The position numbers were made by a program, and so were the translations under genes. 64,000 bases of DNA. Source: Thalassospira mesophila (GTDB lineage Bacteria > Pseudomonadota > Alphaproteobacteria > Rhodospirillales > Thalassospiraceae). Positions within the stretch are counted from its first letter, which is position 1. The number at the start of each line of letters is the position of its first letter. This document shows positions 9,849 through 18,490 of the stretch, piece after piece. The stretch covers positions 310,001-374,000 of the forward strand of contig NZ_JFKA01000003.1 of assembly GCF_002115755.1 (NCBI RefSeq), in the 5' to 3' direction. The notes under the pieces were generated by a model. The model was not told the DNA's origin. It worked only from the letters and a program-made list of their open reading frames with translations, and did not search any database.

Positions 9849-9885
9849 GTTCTGGCAAGAAACGGGGGGTGTTGCTTGCCAGAAC
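9849..9885. repeat. Perfect 11-bp inverted repeat downstream of rpoH
   Basis: GTTCTGGCAAG (9849-9859) and CTTGCCAGAAC (9875-9885) are exact reverse complements around a 15-base G-rich loop. On the minus strand the loop contains a run of six C. No T run follows directly. It sits between the rpoH stop (9916) and the short terminator at 9818-9840, so it would form a stable 3'-UTR hairpin. Confidence 0.6.
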
Positions 9886-9915
9886 ACGATGTGCGGTATT
9901 TTGGTCCGGCATGTG

Positions 9916-10770
9916 TCAGACATGCATGGATTTGCGGACTTTTTCAAAGGCGCGCACTTCGATCTGGCGAATGCGCTCGCGCGAGATACCATAGGTAACG
10001 CTAAGATTTTCCAGGGTTACCGGTGTTTCAGACAGGCGACGCTGGGTTAAAATATCGCGTTCACGGTCGTTCAGGCCAGACATTGCCGATTTAAGCATGT
10101 TCATGCGCAAAACAAATTCTTCGCGGCGGCCAAGACGAACTTCCTGATTATCTTCTGTACATTCAAGCCAATCAACCCATTCGCCTTCACCATCAACCCG
10201 GACGGGGGCGTTAAGGGAATGATCGGGACCGGCAAGGCGGCGGTTCATCATGATGACGTCGCCTTCAGAAACATTCAGTTTCGTCGCAATGATTTCGGTC
10301 TGTTCGGGCGTCATGTCGCCTTCGTCAATCGCTTGCATCTGGCTTTTCAGCTTGCGCAGATTGAAGAAAAGCTTTTTTTGCGACGCCGTGGTTCCCATTT
10401 TCACCAGGGACCAGGAATGCAGGATATATTCCTGAATGGCGGCACGGATCCACCACATTGCATAAGTGGCAAGGCGGAAACCTTTGTCGGAATCAAACCG
10501 TTTGACCGATTGCAACAGGCCGATATTACCTTCCGAAATCAGTTCATTGACCGGCAGGCCATAGCCGCGATAGGACATGGCAATTTTGGCAACCAGCCGA
10601 AGATGACTGGTGATCAGCTTTTCAGCCGCCTTGTCATCGTTATGATCCCGATAGCGCACTGCAAGTGCGGTTTCGACTTCAAAGGCCAACATCGGATAGT
10701 GACGAATGCGTTGTAAGTAGCCCGTCAGCCCGTCCGCAGAGATTGTTGGTGCTGCATTACCCTGTTTCAT
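9916..10770 (-). CDS. rpoH: RNA polymerase heat-shock sigma factor (sigma-32)
   Basis: 284 residues, the usual RpoH length. Region 1.2/2.1 ('HLRLVAKIAMSYRGYGLPVNELISEG') leads to region 2.4 ('RLATYAMWWIRAAIQEYI'). The diagnostic RpoH box 'QKKLFFNLRK' follows, and the region 4.2 helix-turn-helix ends in 'GISRERIRQIEVRAFEKVRKS'. It directs RNA polymerase to heat-shock and envelope-stress promoters. ATG at 10770 is supported by GGAGG 5-9 bases upstream; an upstream extension to 10854 would run through the promoter and inverted repeat. It lies downstream of rluD on the same strand but has its own promoter (10849-10854 / 10827-10832). Alphaproteobacteria may carry several RpoH copies; whether this is the main one cannot be told. 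Confidence 0.95.
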   Translation of the reverse strand: MKQGNAAPTISADGLTGYLQRIRHYPMLAFEVETALAVRYRDHNDDKAAEKLITSHLRLVAKIAMSYRGYGLPVNELISEGNIGLLQSVKRFDSDKGFRLATYAMWWIRAAIQEYILHSWSLVKMGTTASQKKLFFNLRKLKSQMQAIDEGDMTPEQTEIIATKLNVSEGDVIMMNRRLAGPDHSLNAPVRVDGEGEWVDWLECTEDNQEVRLGRREEFVLRMNMLKSAMSGLNDRERDILTQRRLSETPVTLENLSVTYGISRERIRQIEVRAFEKVRKSMHV

Positions 10771-10808
10771 TGGTGCCTCCAATGCGCTTGCAAAAAAGTG
10801 CATAAATC

Positions 10809-10854
10809 CCCTAGCACTGACGCTAGGGTATACGGAGGTATTAGATGGCGTCAA
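10809..10854 (-). promoter_or_regulatory. rpoH promoter with overlapping inverted repeat
   Basis: On the minus strand, TTGACG (10854-10849) and TATACC (10832-10827) are separated by 16 bases, a good housekeeping-sigma promoter. CCCTAGC (10809-10815) and GCTAGGG (10822-10828) form a 7-bp inverted repeat with a 6-base centre. It overlaps the -10 and the predicted transcription start. It could be a repressor operator or a hairpin at the extreme 5' end of the mRNA. Confidence 0.65.
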
Positions 10855-10879
10855 TATAAAAATAAGAAGTAAGTATAGG

Positions 10880-11878
10880 TTACATACTACCTAGGGATAG
10901 GTCTAGCGCGATATAGACCGCCTTTAGATCGTCCGGTATCGGGGCTTCGAACGAAATAAAATTCCCGGTTCTGGGGTGCGAAAATCCAAGAGTTCGGGCA
11001 TGTAGCGCCTGTTTGTCGAATGCCTGAAGCGTCTTTTGCGATATGGGGTCGAGGTGTTTGATCGAGCGCGAGCGACTGTAAACAGGATCACATACAAGTG
11101 AATGGCCGATATGGGCCATGTGTACCCTTATTTGGTGTGTGCGCCCGGTGGCAAGCTTGCACTTCACGATCGAGGCCAACGAGTCGGGACGATTTTCGAC
11201 AACTTTGTAGTATGTAAGCGCCGGTTTGCCCCCCGAAACCAGAACCGCCATCTTTTTGCGATTGCGCGGGCTGCGGCCGATATTGCCAACAATTTTGCCT
11301 TCCATCGGCACAGGGCAGCCCCAAACGACGGCGATATAGGTGCGCTCGATGTTTTCCTTGTCTTCGGCAAACAGTTTGGAAAGGGCACGGTGGGTAAAGT
11401 CGTTTTTGGCCACGACCATGGCGCCGCTGGTGTCTTTGTCCAGGCGGTGAACAATACCGGGCCGTTTCACCCCGCCAATGCCCGACAGGCTGTTGCCACA
11501 GTGCGCCAGCAAAGCATTGACCAGCGTGCCGCTTTCATTGCCCGCCGCAGGGTGAACGACCATGCCAGCGGCCTTGTTAATCACGAGCAAGTCGTCATCT
11601 TCGTACAAAACATCAAGCGATATGGTTTGCGCAACCGGGGTTGCGGGTTCGGCCGGGGGGATTTGCAATGTAACACGTTGCCCGGCACGAACCTTGGCGG
11701 AAACACTGTTTTGTACCACGCTATCAACCTGCAAATGGCCCTCCGTGATCAGTGCTTTTAACCGGGATCGCGATTCTTGCGGCCAGGCATTGGCCAATAC
11801 CCGGTCCAGCCGTGCACCCGCATCAGCGGTTTGCACAGTATAAGCAAGGTGGTCTTGAGGACGTTTGGTCTCGGACAT
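10880..11878 (-). CDS. rluD: RluA-family pseudouridine synthase, probably RluD
   Basis: 332 residues. An N-terminal S4 RNA-binding domain ('GARLDRVLANAWPQESRSRLKALI') is followed by the pseudouridine synthase domain. Motif II 'PGIVHRLDKDTSGAMVVAK' (about residue 140) contains the catalytic Asp, and 'LATGRTHQIRVHMAHIGHSLVCD' follows. RluD-type enzymes modify U1911/1915/1917 of helix 69 in 23S rRNA. The gene is divergent from the small membrane protein at 12133 and upstream of rpoH. Distinguishing RluD from RluC or other paralogues by sequence reading alone is not absolute, but length and S4 context favour RluD. Confidence 0.88.
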   Translation of the reverse strand: MSETKRPQDHLAYTVQTADAGARLDRVLANAWPQESRSRLKALITEGHLQVDSVVQNSVSAKVRAGQRVTLQIPPAEPATPVAQTISLDVLYEDDDLLVINKAAGMVVHPAAGNESGTLVNALLAHCGNSLSGIGGVKRPGIVHRLDKDTSGAMVVAKNDFTHRALSKLFAEDKENIERTYIAVVWGCPVPMEGKIVGNIGRSPRNRKKMAVLVSGGKPALTYYKVVENRPDSLASIVKCKLATGRTHQIRVHMAHIGHSLVCDPVYSRSRSIKHLDPISQKTLQAFDKQALHARTLGFSHPRTGNFISFEAPIPDDLKAVYIALDLSLGSM

Positions 11879-12132
11879 GGCGTGGTTGTTTCATTGCTGT
11901 TGGGCACGGGGTAAAATATTGACATGATGTTGAATGCAGGGTGCAGGTGGCCTGTTTGCAGCAGCTGGGCTGGCGCAACATACCGCAAAACCCGTTATTT
12001 GCAATTACCGTGCATTCAATGGTCATATGTGTTTATTCGGGGCTTCACCCTGGCCCTGGCTTGCCATCATAATAAAACTGCGATCGCGCCAAAAGGTGCG
12101 GGTGGAAAAACAGTAATTTTTGCGGAAAACTC

Positions 12133-12549
12133 ATGCGCGTTATTAAAATACTTGTGGCTGTTATGGCCGTACTGATTGTTGCCGGCATTGCGCTGGTTGC
12201 CTATGGCTTGCAACGTGAAAAATCGGCAAAGCAAACCAGCAGCCTGACAGAACAAACCGTGGCCCCGGTTGCGGCACCGGGCAATAGCACCGGGACCGTG
12301 CCAACAGCGACGACATCAGATAAGACCGCATCGCAGGTTGCGAAGGCCCCGTCCGTTGCGTCAACGGACCTTGAACCGTTTGGCACCCTTAATGTTGACC
12401 TGGCGGCAGATGAAACCCTGACAGATTTCAAAATTGACGATAACCGTGCCTTTTTGCACCTGACGGGCCCAAAAGGCGCACGGATTGTGGTGGTATCACT
12501 GGTGGATAAATCTGTTTTGGGGCAAATCGTGGTGATGAAGCCAAACTAG
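12133..12549 (+). CDS. Single-pass membrane protein, DUF6476-like
   Basis: 138 residues. An N-terminal hydrophobic helix ('IKILVAVMAVLIVAGIALVAYGL', about 4-26) acts as an uncleaved anchor. A Thr/Ala/Ser-rich spacer (about 30-78) follows, then a compact C-terminal domain with 'LPLNVD'-like strands and 'DDNRAFLHLTGPKGARIVVVSL'. Small proteins of this design, divergent from an rluD gene, are common in alphaproteobacteria and are annotated as DUF6476. The family name is from memory of that context. GGAAAA precedes the ATG. Function is unknown; a periplasmic C-terminal domain is likely. Confidence 0.65.
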   Translation: MRVIKILVAVMAVLIVAGIALVAYGLQREKSAKQTSSLTEQTVAPVAAPGNSTGTVPTATTSDKTASQVAKAPSVASTDLEPFGTLNVDLAADETLTDFKIDDNRAFLHLTGPKGARIVVVSLVDKSVLGQIVVMKPN

Positions 12550-12616
12550 AGCATATTTTGGGTGCCGATTCAGGCATCAGGCTGTTACGCGCAACCGGAA
12601 AACGGAGCCTTATCGT

Positions 12617-13087
12617 GTGATGTCAGGGGCGCATATTGTTATTTCCCAACCGGTTCTGAGCGAAATTCTGGCGCATGCGGCGCAATGCTGGCCGCGCGAA
12701 TGTTGTGGTTTGCTGATTGCTGCCCCGGCGAAACAACAGGGTGCCGCGCCGCCCCGATATATCGCGCGCGCCGTGGCGGCCCAAAATGTTGCACGCAACC
12801 CGGAAACCACGTTTGAAATTGACCCGGCCTTATTGCTGCAAACCCACCGTTACGTGCGTGATCATGGCGAGGAAATTATCGGCTGTTATCATTCCCACCC
12901 CGATGGCACGATTTTGCCGTCGCGCACCGACCTTGCCCGGGCGGAAGATCCGGGTTTTTACTGGCTGATTGTGGGCAGTAATGTTGATCATTGTGACGAC
13001 TGGGCGATTTATCAGCGCCAGCCGGTAACGCATGACCTAGCCCATCAGCGCTTTTTTGCCCGGAGCGATTGCGCAATACAATCGTAA
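12617..13087 (+). CDS. JAMM (Mov34/MPN, M67) metallopeptidase family protein
   Basis: 156 residues. The zinc site is intact. 'WPRECCGLL' supplies the upstream Glu, and 'CYHSHPDGTILPSRTD' gives the His-x-His-Pro...Ser-x-x-Asp signature. 'FYWLIVGS' forms the next strand. Stand-alone bacterial JAMM proteins typically cleave C-terminal extensions from ubiquitin-like sulfur carriers (ThiS/MoaD type) or act in cysteine or siderophore pathways. No E1-like or ubiquitin-like gene lies next to it, so the substrate is open. The start could be GTG 12617 (GGAG 9 bases upstream) or the adjacent ATG 12620. It converges on the glycosyltransferase gene 30 bases downstream. Confidence 0.85.
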   Translation: MMSGAHIVISQPVLSEILAHAAQCWPRECCGLLIAAPAKQQGAAPPRYIARAVAAQNVARNPETTFEIDPALLLQTHRYVRDHGEEIIGCYHSHPDGTILPSRTDLARAEDPGFYWLIVGSNVDHCDDWAIYQRQPVTHDLAHQRFFARSDCAIQS

Positions 13088-13116
13088 AGGCCGGTTACAG
13101 GGTGCCCGAGCCGCAA

Positions 13117-14340
13117 TCAGGCAATATTCATATCACTATGGGCGGCCAGCCTTTCGAGCGCACCGGTTTGCCGGGCAAGGCACCGGTCCAGATCATATTT
13201 ATGGGCCACCAACTGGCGGCCGTTTTGGCGCAGGGCGGTATAACGTGCAGGGTTATCCAGCACGTCCCGGATCTGGTTTGCCAGTAATTCAGTATCCCAG
13301 AAATCGGTTAAAAGCCCGTTTTTGCCATGCTGAATAACTTCTTCAACCGGCCCCGTATTGGACCCGATAACAAGGGTGCCACATGCCATGGCTTCAAGCA
13401 CGGACCATGAAAGGACAAACGGGAATGTCAGATAGACATGAGCCCGGCTGACCTGAAACAGGGTGACAAGCTGTTCATGGGGGATTTGCCCCAAAAATAC
13501 GATTCGAGAGGGATCAATCCCGGTTTCTTCCATCATGACTTTACGCCATGGGCGACCATCAGGGGCCGGGGCGCCGTAACTGACCCCGTCACCACCCGCG
13601 ACCAGAAACAGGGCATCGGGGCGAGACTGGCTTACTTTTGCTGCCGCGCGCATGAATTGGGGAAACCCGCGATAGGGTTCAAGGTCGCGGGCAACATAGG
13701 TTATCACCGGGGTGTTGCGATCGACGATGCGGCCATCGGGCAGGGCAAACTTTACGCTGGCATCAGGTTTGCAGCGTTGCATGTCAATGCCATCGTGGCA
13801 GACGCCAATTTTGCTGCGCAACAGGGGCGGGTAGGCCGCGCGCTGCCATTGCGTCGGGCTGACCCCGGCATCGATCTGTTCAAGGGTAAGTAACTGGCTA
13901 CTATTGCGAAGGCGCAGTTGTTTGCGCTGGTTTAACGACACCTGATCTTGCGGGTCAAACCCCACATCACGGCCTTTGGCATGATAAAAATGTTCGCAAT
14001 ATCCGAGTAACGGCGTGTCGGGGAGGACATCGCGGGCAAACATCATGCTGCCCCAGCCAATATGGCCAAACACAATATCGGGCTTGCCTTCCTGGGCAAC
14101 CAGGGTTGCCAGGGTATCGGCGGCCTGATGCCCGACCTGGGTATGCAAGTCAACATGACTGGCGGGTTTGGCATGATCGGGCAGGGCATCGGATGATCGG
14201 TGCCGCAAGATGCGAATACCGGGCAGCTTGACGTTCATTCCTTCGCAAAGAAAGGACACCTGCCACCCGGCATTTGCCAGGTGGCAGGCGAGATGTACAA
14301 ATTGTCCCGGTCCGCGACGATGGACAAAGACGATTTTCAT
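13117..14340 (-). CDS. GT4-family (GT-B) glycosyltransferase
   Basis: 407 residues. The N-terminal Rossmann half opens with 'MKIVFVHRRGPGQFVHLACHLANAGW'. The C-terminal half has 'VITYVARDLEPYRGFPQFMRAAA', 'FLGQIPHEQLVTLF' and the donor-site stretch 'LSWSVLEAMACGTLVIGSNTGPVEE'. This is the pattern of a retaining GT4 enzyme of the subgroup described as D-inositol-3-phosphate-like or capsular glycosyltransferases. The start codon overlaps the stop of the LdtR-like regulator (ATGA), so the two are translationally coupled and probably co-regulated. Sugar donor and acceptor are unknown. It lies close to the type I secretion and glycan locus, but on the other strand. Confidence 0.85.
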   Translation of the reverse strand: MKIVFVHRRGPGQFVHLACHLANAGWQVSFLCEGMNVKLPGIRILRHRSSDALPDHAKPASHVDLHTQVGHQAADTLATLVAQEGKPDIVFGHIGWGSMMFARDVLPDTPLLGYCEHFYHAKGRDVGFDPQDQVSLNQRKQLRLRNSSQLLTLEQIDAGVSPTQWQRAAYPPLLRSKIGVCHDGIDMQRCKPDASVKFALPDGRIVDRNTPVITYVARDLEPYRGFPQFMRAAAKVSQSRPDALFLVAGGDGVSYGAPAPDGRPWRKVMMEETGIDPSRIVFLGQIPHEQLVTLFQVSRAHVYLTFPFVLSWSVLEAMACGTLVIGSNTGPVEEVIQHGKNGLLTDFWDTELLANQIRDVLDNPARYTALRQNGRQLVAHKYDLDRCLARQTGALERLAAHSDMNIA

Positions 14341-14837
14341 CGGCGGTTTCGTGCCTCGCTTGTCATCATTGTGGTCGAAGCGGGGATGCCGCCATAACGC
14401 AGGGTTTGCGTCCAGAATTCCTCAAGCCGGCGCAGGGTGTGCAAAGCATGTTCCAGCTCCGCTTCACCGTCACGCCCGTTGGACAGGGCTTCATGATATT
14501 CTTCGTGAAATTCTTGCAGGGAATCACAAAGTTCATGGCCTTTTTCAGTCAGTTTGATCCGTGCGGAACGGCGGTCACGCGCCATGACCTGACGTTCGAT
14601 ATACCCCGATTCCACGAGCTGTTTCAGATTATACGAGGCGTTCGAGCCCATATAATGCCCGCGATCAAGCAGATCGCGAACCGAGAGTTCGTCATCGCCG
14701 ATATTAAACAGCAATGCGACCTGGGCAGGACTGATGTCATCATTTCCTAGTCTGATCAGGTCGACGCGCAGTAAATCGGCAAAGCGCCGATAGATTCGTT
14801 CAACAGTATTTGCGAGTTCAAGATGAGTGACTGTCAT
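14337..14837 (-). CDS. MarR-family regulator of the LdtR type
   Basis: 166 residues with a winged helix-turn-helix: 'LLFNIGDDELSVRDLLDRGHYMGSNASYNLKQLVESGYIERQ', then the wing 'DRRSARIKLTEKG'. This closely follows the alphaproteobacterial LdtR group, known from Liberibacter as a regulator of an L,D-transpeptidase and cell-wall stress genes. Here the next gene is a glycosyltransferase, overlapping by 4 bases. The start at 14837 is chosen because homology begins there ('MTVTHLELANTVERIYRRF'). The ribosome-binding site is weak, and the frame stays open 74 codons further upstream through AT-rich non-coding sequence. Confidence 0.8.
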   Translation of the reverse strand: MTVTHLELANTVERIYRRFADLLRVDLIRLGNDDISPAQVALLFNIGDDELSVRDLLDRGHYMGSNASYNLKQLVESGYIERQVMARDRRSARIKLTEKGHELCDSLQEFHEEYHEALSNGRDGEAELEHALHTLRRLEEFWTQTLRYGGIPASTTMMTSEARNRR

Positions 14838-15160
14838 GGCATTCAATCCGTTATCTGGTCCCAATATAAATAGGTCGTTACCCGGATGTTCCCGGTATCG
14901 GCCAATCGTTTTCGGAAGATAACAGGACGTTGTTCTGTAACAGTTTTTGACACGCCCAATCCTTCCTGTAGTTTGCTCAAAATTTTGAAGTAATTTCCAA
15001 GAGTATGGCCTTGGTATACTTCTATGATTTGTGTTTTTACATTGTCCAATCATGAACATTAGATCGACATATTTCGAATTATTTTATTGCATCATGATTT
15101 CGCAACTATGTGAGCAGATTGCGGAAAAACTATGACTTTTTGCAAATTGGATGAGATTGG
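14838..15160. other. Divergent intergenic region between ldtR-like gene and type I secretion genes
   Basis: 323 bases, clearly richer in A+T than the flanking genes, must hold the divergent promoters. No convincing -35/-10 pair stands out. The last part carries a tandem 8-base direct repeat, ATTGGATG at 15146-15153 and again at 15156-15163; the second copy includes the ATG of the exporter gene, leaving only a weak ribosome-binding site (GAGATTGG). Confidence 0.5.
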
Positions 15161-16975
15161 ATGCAATTTAGGTCGAAAGGCGCATTACGCGCCAAGACAG
15201 CGAGGGCGGAAACACGCCCCGCCCTCGATGCGCCCACATTGATCCGCGAAGCCCGTTTTACGTTCGTGCGCGGCCTGACCTGGGCCGGGATCGTTAGTGG
15301 TTTCATAAATGTTCTGCAACTGACCGTGCCGCTTTTCATGCTGCAGGTCCACGACCGTGTAATTAACAGTCAAAGCCTTGATACGCTTAAGCTTTTGCTG
15401 GTGATCGCGGTGGGTGCCATCATTTTATATGGCATTCTCGATTTCATTCGCGCCATGACCTTTCAGGAAATGGCAAAGTCATTGCTGCGGCGCATGAATT
15501 TGCCCGCAATTGCGGCCGCCATGAGTGTGTCGATGGAAAAAGGATCAACCCCCGGCACACAGGTGTTGCGCGACCTTTCCGACCTTCGCACATTCATTAA
15601 TGGCAACACCATTGGTGCCCCGTTAGAAGCGTTGTGGGCACCGATTTTTCTGGGCGTTATGTTTGCCCTGCATCCGTTCTACGGCCTGGCCGGGGTGATC
15701 GGCGTGATCATGCTGGTTGCCCTGAGCTTGTTGGGCGATGTGTTGTCGCGCCGGGTGACGAAAGAAGCCAACGACGCCAATTTGCGAAACATTTCTGATA
15801 TTGGTTCGTCTATCCCCCATGCCGAAGCAATCGAGGGCATGGGCATGATGCCGGCTTTGGCGATGCGCTGGCGTTCGGCGCAGCACCACACAACCGAACT
15901 GCTTGATATCGCCAATGCCCGGGGCAAGGGGATGTCGGCCCTGACCCGGTCCTTGCGGTATGGCCTGCAGGTTGGCGTGTTGGCGATGGGGGCTGCGCTG
16001 GTGATCAAGGGCGAAACATCGCCCGGCGCCATGATTGGCGGCACGGTGATTATGGGCCGGTTATTGCTGCCGTTCGATAATGTCACCCGTGACTGGCGGG
16101 CCTGGGTTAACGCCATGTCGGCCTGGCAGCGGATTCGCACCATTCTGGAACAGCGCCAGTCCGAACGCGAAATAGAACCAACCCCGCGCAGCGAAGGACC
16201 GCTGGTGGTCGATAGCCTTGTTTATGCCGTTGGCGGGCATAGTATGCCGGTCCTTAAAGGCATTTCGTTTGACCTGAGCCCTGGCGAAATCCTGGGCATT
16301 ATCGGGCCGTCTGCGTCAGGTAAATCAACCTTGTCACGGGTCTTGATCGGGGCGGCCAAACCGACAGCTGGTGGTGTTTACCTTGACGGGCACAGCACCT
16401 ATTTGTGGGAGCGCGGATCGTTTGGCGACATGGTGGGGTATTTGCCGCAATCGGTATCGTTGCTAAACGGTACCATTCGCGAAAACATTGGCCGCATGCG
16501 TGACGCAGACCCGCGTAAAGTGATTGATGCCGCCCGCGCCGCCGGTGTGCATGAAATGATCGGCCGTTTGCCGCTGGGTTACGATACCCCGATCGGCTCG
16601 GGCCGCTATACACTTTCTGGCGGGCAAAAACAGCGCATTGCGCTGGCGCGCGCCCTTTATGGCTGGCCGCGCTTGCTGGTTCTTGATGAACCCAACGCCA
16701 ATCTTGATGCTGAAGGCGAGGCATCGTTGATCCGGGCTATTCGCACGGCGGCGGAAAATGGCGCGATGGTGGTTTTGATCGCGCATCGCCAGTCGATCAT
16801 GCGCTTTGCCCACAAATTGCTGGTGCTTCAGGAAGGGCGGATCAAACAGTTCGGGGAACGTACCGATGTGGTGCAGGCCATCACCGAACAGGGCCACGAT
16901 GTTAAACCGCTGCCTGACGCCGGGCGAAACTATGTCGCAAAACGCGGCAAGCTGGAAAACGGAGGTGTAGCATGA
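15161..16975 (+). CDS. Type I secretion system permease/ATPase (PrtD/HlyB-like ABC exporter)
   Basis: A 604-residue half-transporter of the PrtD class, without an N-terminal C39-like domain. A six-helix membrane domain covers about residues 35-310, with the typical opening 'SGFINVLQLTVPLFMLQVHDRVI'. The nucleotide-binding domain follows, with Walker A 'GPSASGKST' (about 380), signature 'LSGGQKQRIALARAL' (about 485), Walker B 'LLVLDEPNANLD' (about 505) and H-loop 'IAHR' (about 539). It drives one-step export of proteins with uncleaved C-terminal signals. The stop overlaps the start of the membrane fusion protein (ATGA). The RTX protein 0.4 kb downstream is the obvious substrate. The outer-membrane TolC partner is not in the window. 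Confidence 0.95.
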   Translation: MQFRSKGALRAKTARAETRPALDAPTLIREARFTFVRGLTWAGIVSGFINVLQLTVPLFMLQVHDRVINSQSLDTLKLLLVIAVGAIILYGILDFIRAMTFQEMAKSLLRRMNLPAIAAAMSVSMEKGSTPGTQVLRDLSDLRTFINGNTIGAPLEALWAPIFLGVMFALHPFYGLAGVIGVIMLVALSLLGDVLSRRVTKEANDANLRNISDIGSSIPHAEAIEGMGMMPALAMRWRSAQHHTTELLDIANARGKGMSALTRSLRYGLQVGVLAMGAALVIKGETSPGAMIGGTVIMGRLLLPFDNVTRDWRAWVNAMSAWQRIRTILEQRQSEREIEPTPRSEGPLVVDSLVYAVGGHSMPVLKGISFDLSPGEILGIIGPSASGKSTLSRVLIGAAKPTAGGVYLDGHSTYLWERGSFGDMVGYLPQSVSLLNGTIRENIGRMRDADPRKVIDAARAAGVHEMIGRLPLGYDTPIGSGRYTLSGGQKQRIALARALYGWPRLLVLDEPNANLDAEGEASLIRAIRTAAENGAMVVLIAHRQSIMRFAHKLLVLQEGRIKQFGERTDVVQAITEQGHDVKPLPDAGRNYVAKRGKLENGGVA

Positions 16976-18354
16976 ACCGTCTGATCAATCTTGATGACCG
17001 GGGTAACGTGATTAACCCCGATGCGCCCCAGCCGGTCTGGCATCAGGTGCTGGCCGAAGAACGGGCCGCATCAAAACAAAGTTTGCGCAAACCGATGATT
17101 GCCGGAGCACTGGTTATCATCATCGGTTTTGGCGGTTTTTTATTGTGGGGCTTTAACGCCCAGCTTGATAGTGCGGCTGTTGCTTCGGGATCGGTGATTA
17201 TCGATTCGCGCAAAAAAACGGTGAACCACCTTGAAGGCGGCATTTTGAAAAAATTGCTGGTCGATGAAGGCGAGCATGTGCGCCAGGGGCAAGTGCTGGC
17301 TTTGCTTGACGGGACCCGTGAAGCTTCAGAGCTGGAGCAATTGCGCGGCGAACGTTATGGCTTGCAGGCCAAGCTGGCCCGGTTGCGCGCCGAGCAGGAT
17401 GGTTTGGATAAAATCAAATTCCCCGAAAATCTGCTGTCATCAAAGGAACCCTATGTGGCCGATATCCTGCATGATGAAAAACGCCTGTTTGATAAACGTC
17501 ATGAAGTTTACACCGCCAAACGCGATGCGCAGGAAAAGCAGATAAAACAATTCGCCGCCCAGGCCGATGCGCTTGATTCGCAAATTACCGCCCGTGGACA
17601 TCAGCAAAAACTGGTGAAACAGCAGCTTGATGGCGTGCGCGAACTGGCATCCAAGGGCTATGCCACCCGAACCCAACTGGTGGAAATTGAAAATAACTGG
17701 AGCGATCTGGTTGGCGATGCTGGCGAGTACAAGGCCCAGCGGGCCGGTGCGGAACAGGAAAAGGCCGGTGCAGAAATTGAACTGGCATCAATTGAAATGG
17801 AATGGCAAAGCGATATTGCCAAATCCATTCAGGAAACCCAATTGGCCCTGAATGATGTTAATCAGCGCGTGACAGCCAAGGATGATGTTTTAAAGCGGCT
17901 GGAAATTCGGTCTCCGCAGGAAGGCATTGTCAGCAATATCCAGATCAGGACACCGGGCGGAGTGATCAGCCCGGCCCAGCCGATTATGGATATTATTCCC
18001 AACGATGAACCGCTTGAAATTGAAGCCATGATCAACCGCCGGGACATTGATGCGGTCAGCATGGGGGCTGATGCCCAGGTTCGGTTGACGGCCTATAACC
18101 AGCGGCGGTTATCGCCGCTCAAGGCCAAAATCAGCTATATCGATGCGGATCAGACCGTCGACGAGAAACGCGACAGTTCCTATTACGTGGTGCGGGCCAA
18201 GATCGACCCTGGTGAACTGGCAAAACATCCCGATATCAAGCTGAGGGCAGGGATGCCTGCTGATATTCTGGTGTTGAACAAGCCCAGAACGGCAATTGAT
18301 TACCTGCTTGACCCGATTGCAGAAAGCATGGACCGCGCCTTCCGCGAAGACTGA
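16972..18354 (+). CDS. Type I secretion periplasmic adaptor (HlyD/PrtE family)
   Basis: 460 residues. A short cytosolic N terminus is followed by one transmembrane helix (about 41-61, 'MIAGALVIIIGFGGFLLWGF') and the first lipoyl half-motif ('VNHLEGGILKKLLVDEGEHVRQGQVLALLD'). A long coiled-coil hairpin spans about residues 110-310. The second lipoyl half ('IRSPQEGIVSNIQIRTPGGVI') and a beta-barrel domain ending in 'IKLRAGMPADILVL' complete it. It links the ABC exporter to a TolC-like channel. GGAGG precedes the ATG, which overlaps the stop of the exporter gene. A terminator follows about 100 bases later, so the RTX gene is a separate transcript. Confidence 0.95.
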   Translation: MNRLINLDDRGNVINPDAPQPVWHQVLAEERAASKQSLRKPMIAGALVIIIGFGGFLLWGFNAQLDSAAVASGSVIIDSRKKTVNHLEGGILKKLLVDEGEHVRQGQVLALLDGTREASELEQLRGERYGLQAKLARLRAEQDGLDKIKFPENLLSSKEPYVADILHDEKRLFDKRHEVYTAKRDAQEKQIKQFAAQADALDSQITARGHQQKLVKQQLDGVRELASKGYATRTQLVEIENNWSDLVGDAGEYKAQRAGAEQEKAGAEIELASIEMEWQSDIAKSIQETQLALNDVNQRVTAKDDVLKRLEIRSPQEGIVSNIQIRTPGGVISPAQPIMDIIPNDEPLEIEAMINRRDIDAVSMGADAQVRLTAYNQRRLSPLKAKISYIDADQTVDEKRDSSYYVVRAKIDPGELAKHPDIKLRAGMPADILVLNKPRTAIDYLLDPIAESMDRAFRED

Positions 18355-18456
18355 CCTGATGTATGGGGTTGGTAATGAAATGACGCATTAACTTAGCCAA
18401 TCGTAGTGGTAATGTTGCTGAATGCAATATTATTGGTGTGTGCGTAACAAAGTGAT

Positions 18457-18488
18457 AAAGGCCAGTTCCTAAGGAATTGGCCTTTATT
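18457..18488 (+). terminator. Rho-independent terminator of the type I secretion operon
   Basis: AAAGGCCAGTTCC (18457-18469) pairs with GGAATTGGCCTTT (18473-18485), with one G-U pair and a 3-base loop, and runs into TTTATT. Confidence 0.85.
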
Positions 18489-18490
18489 GA

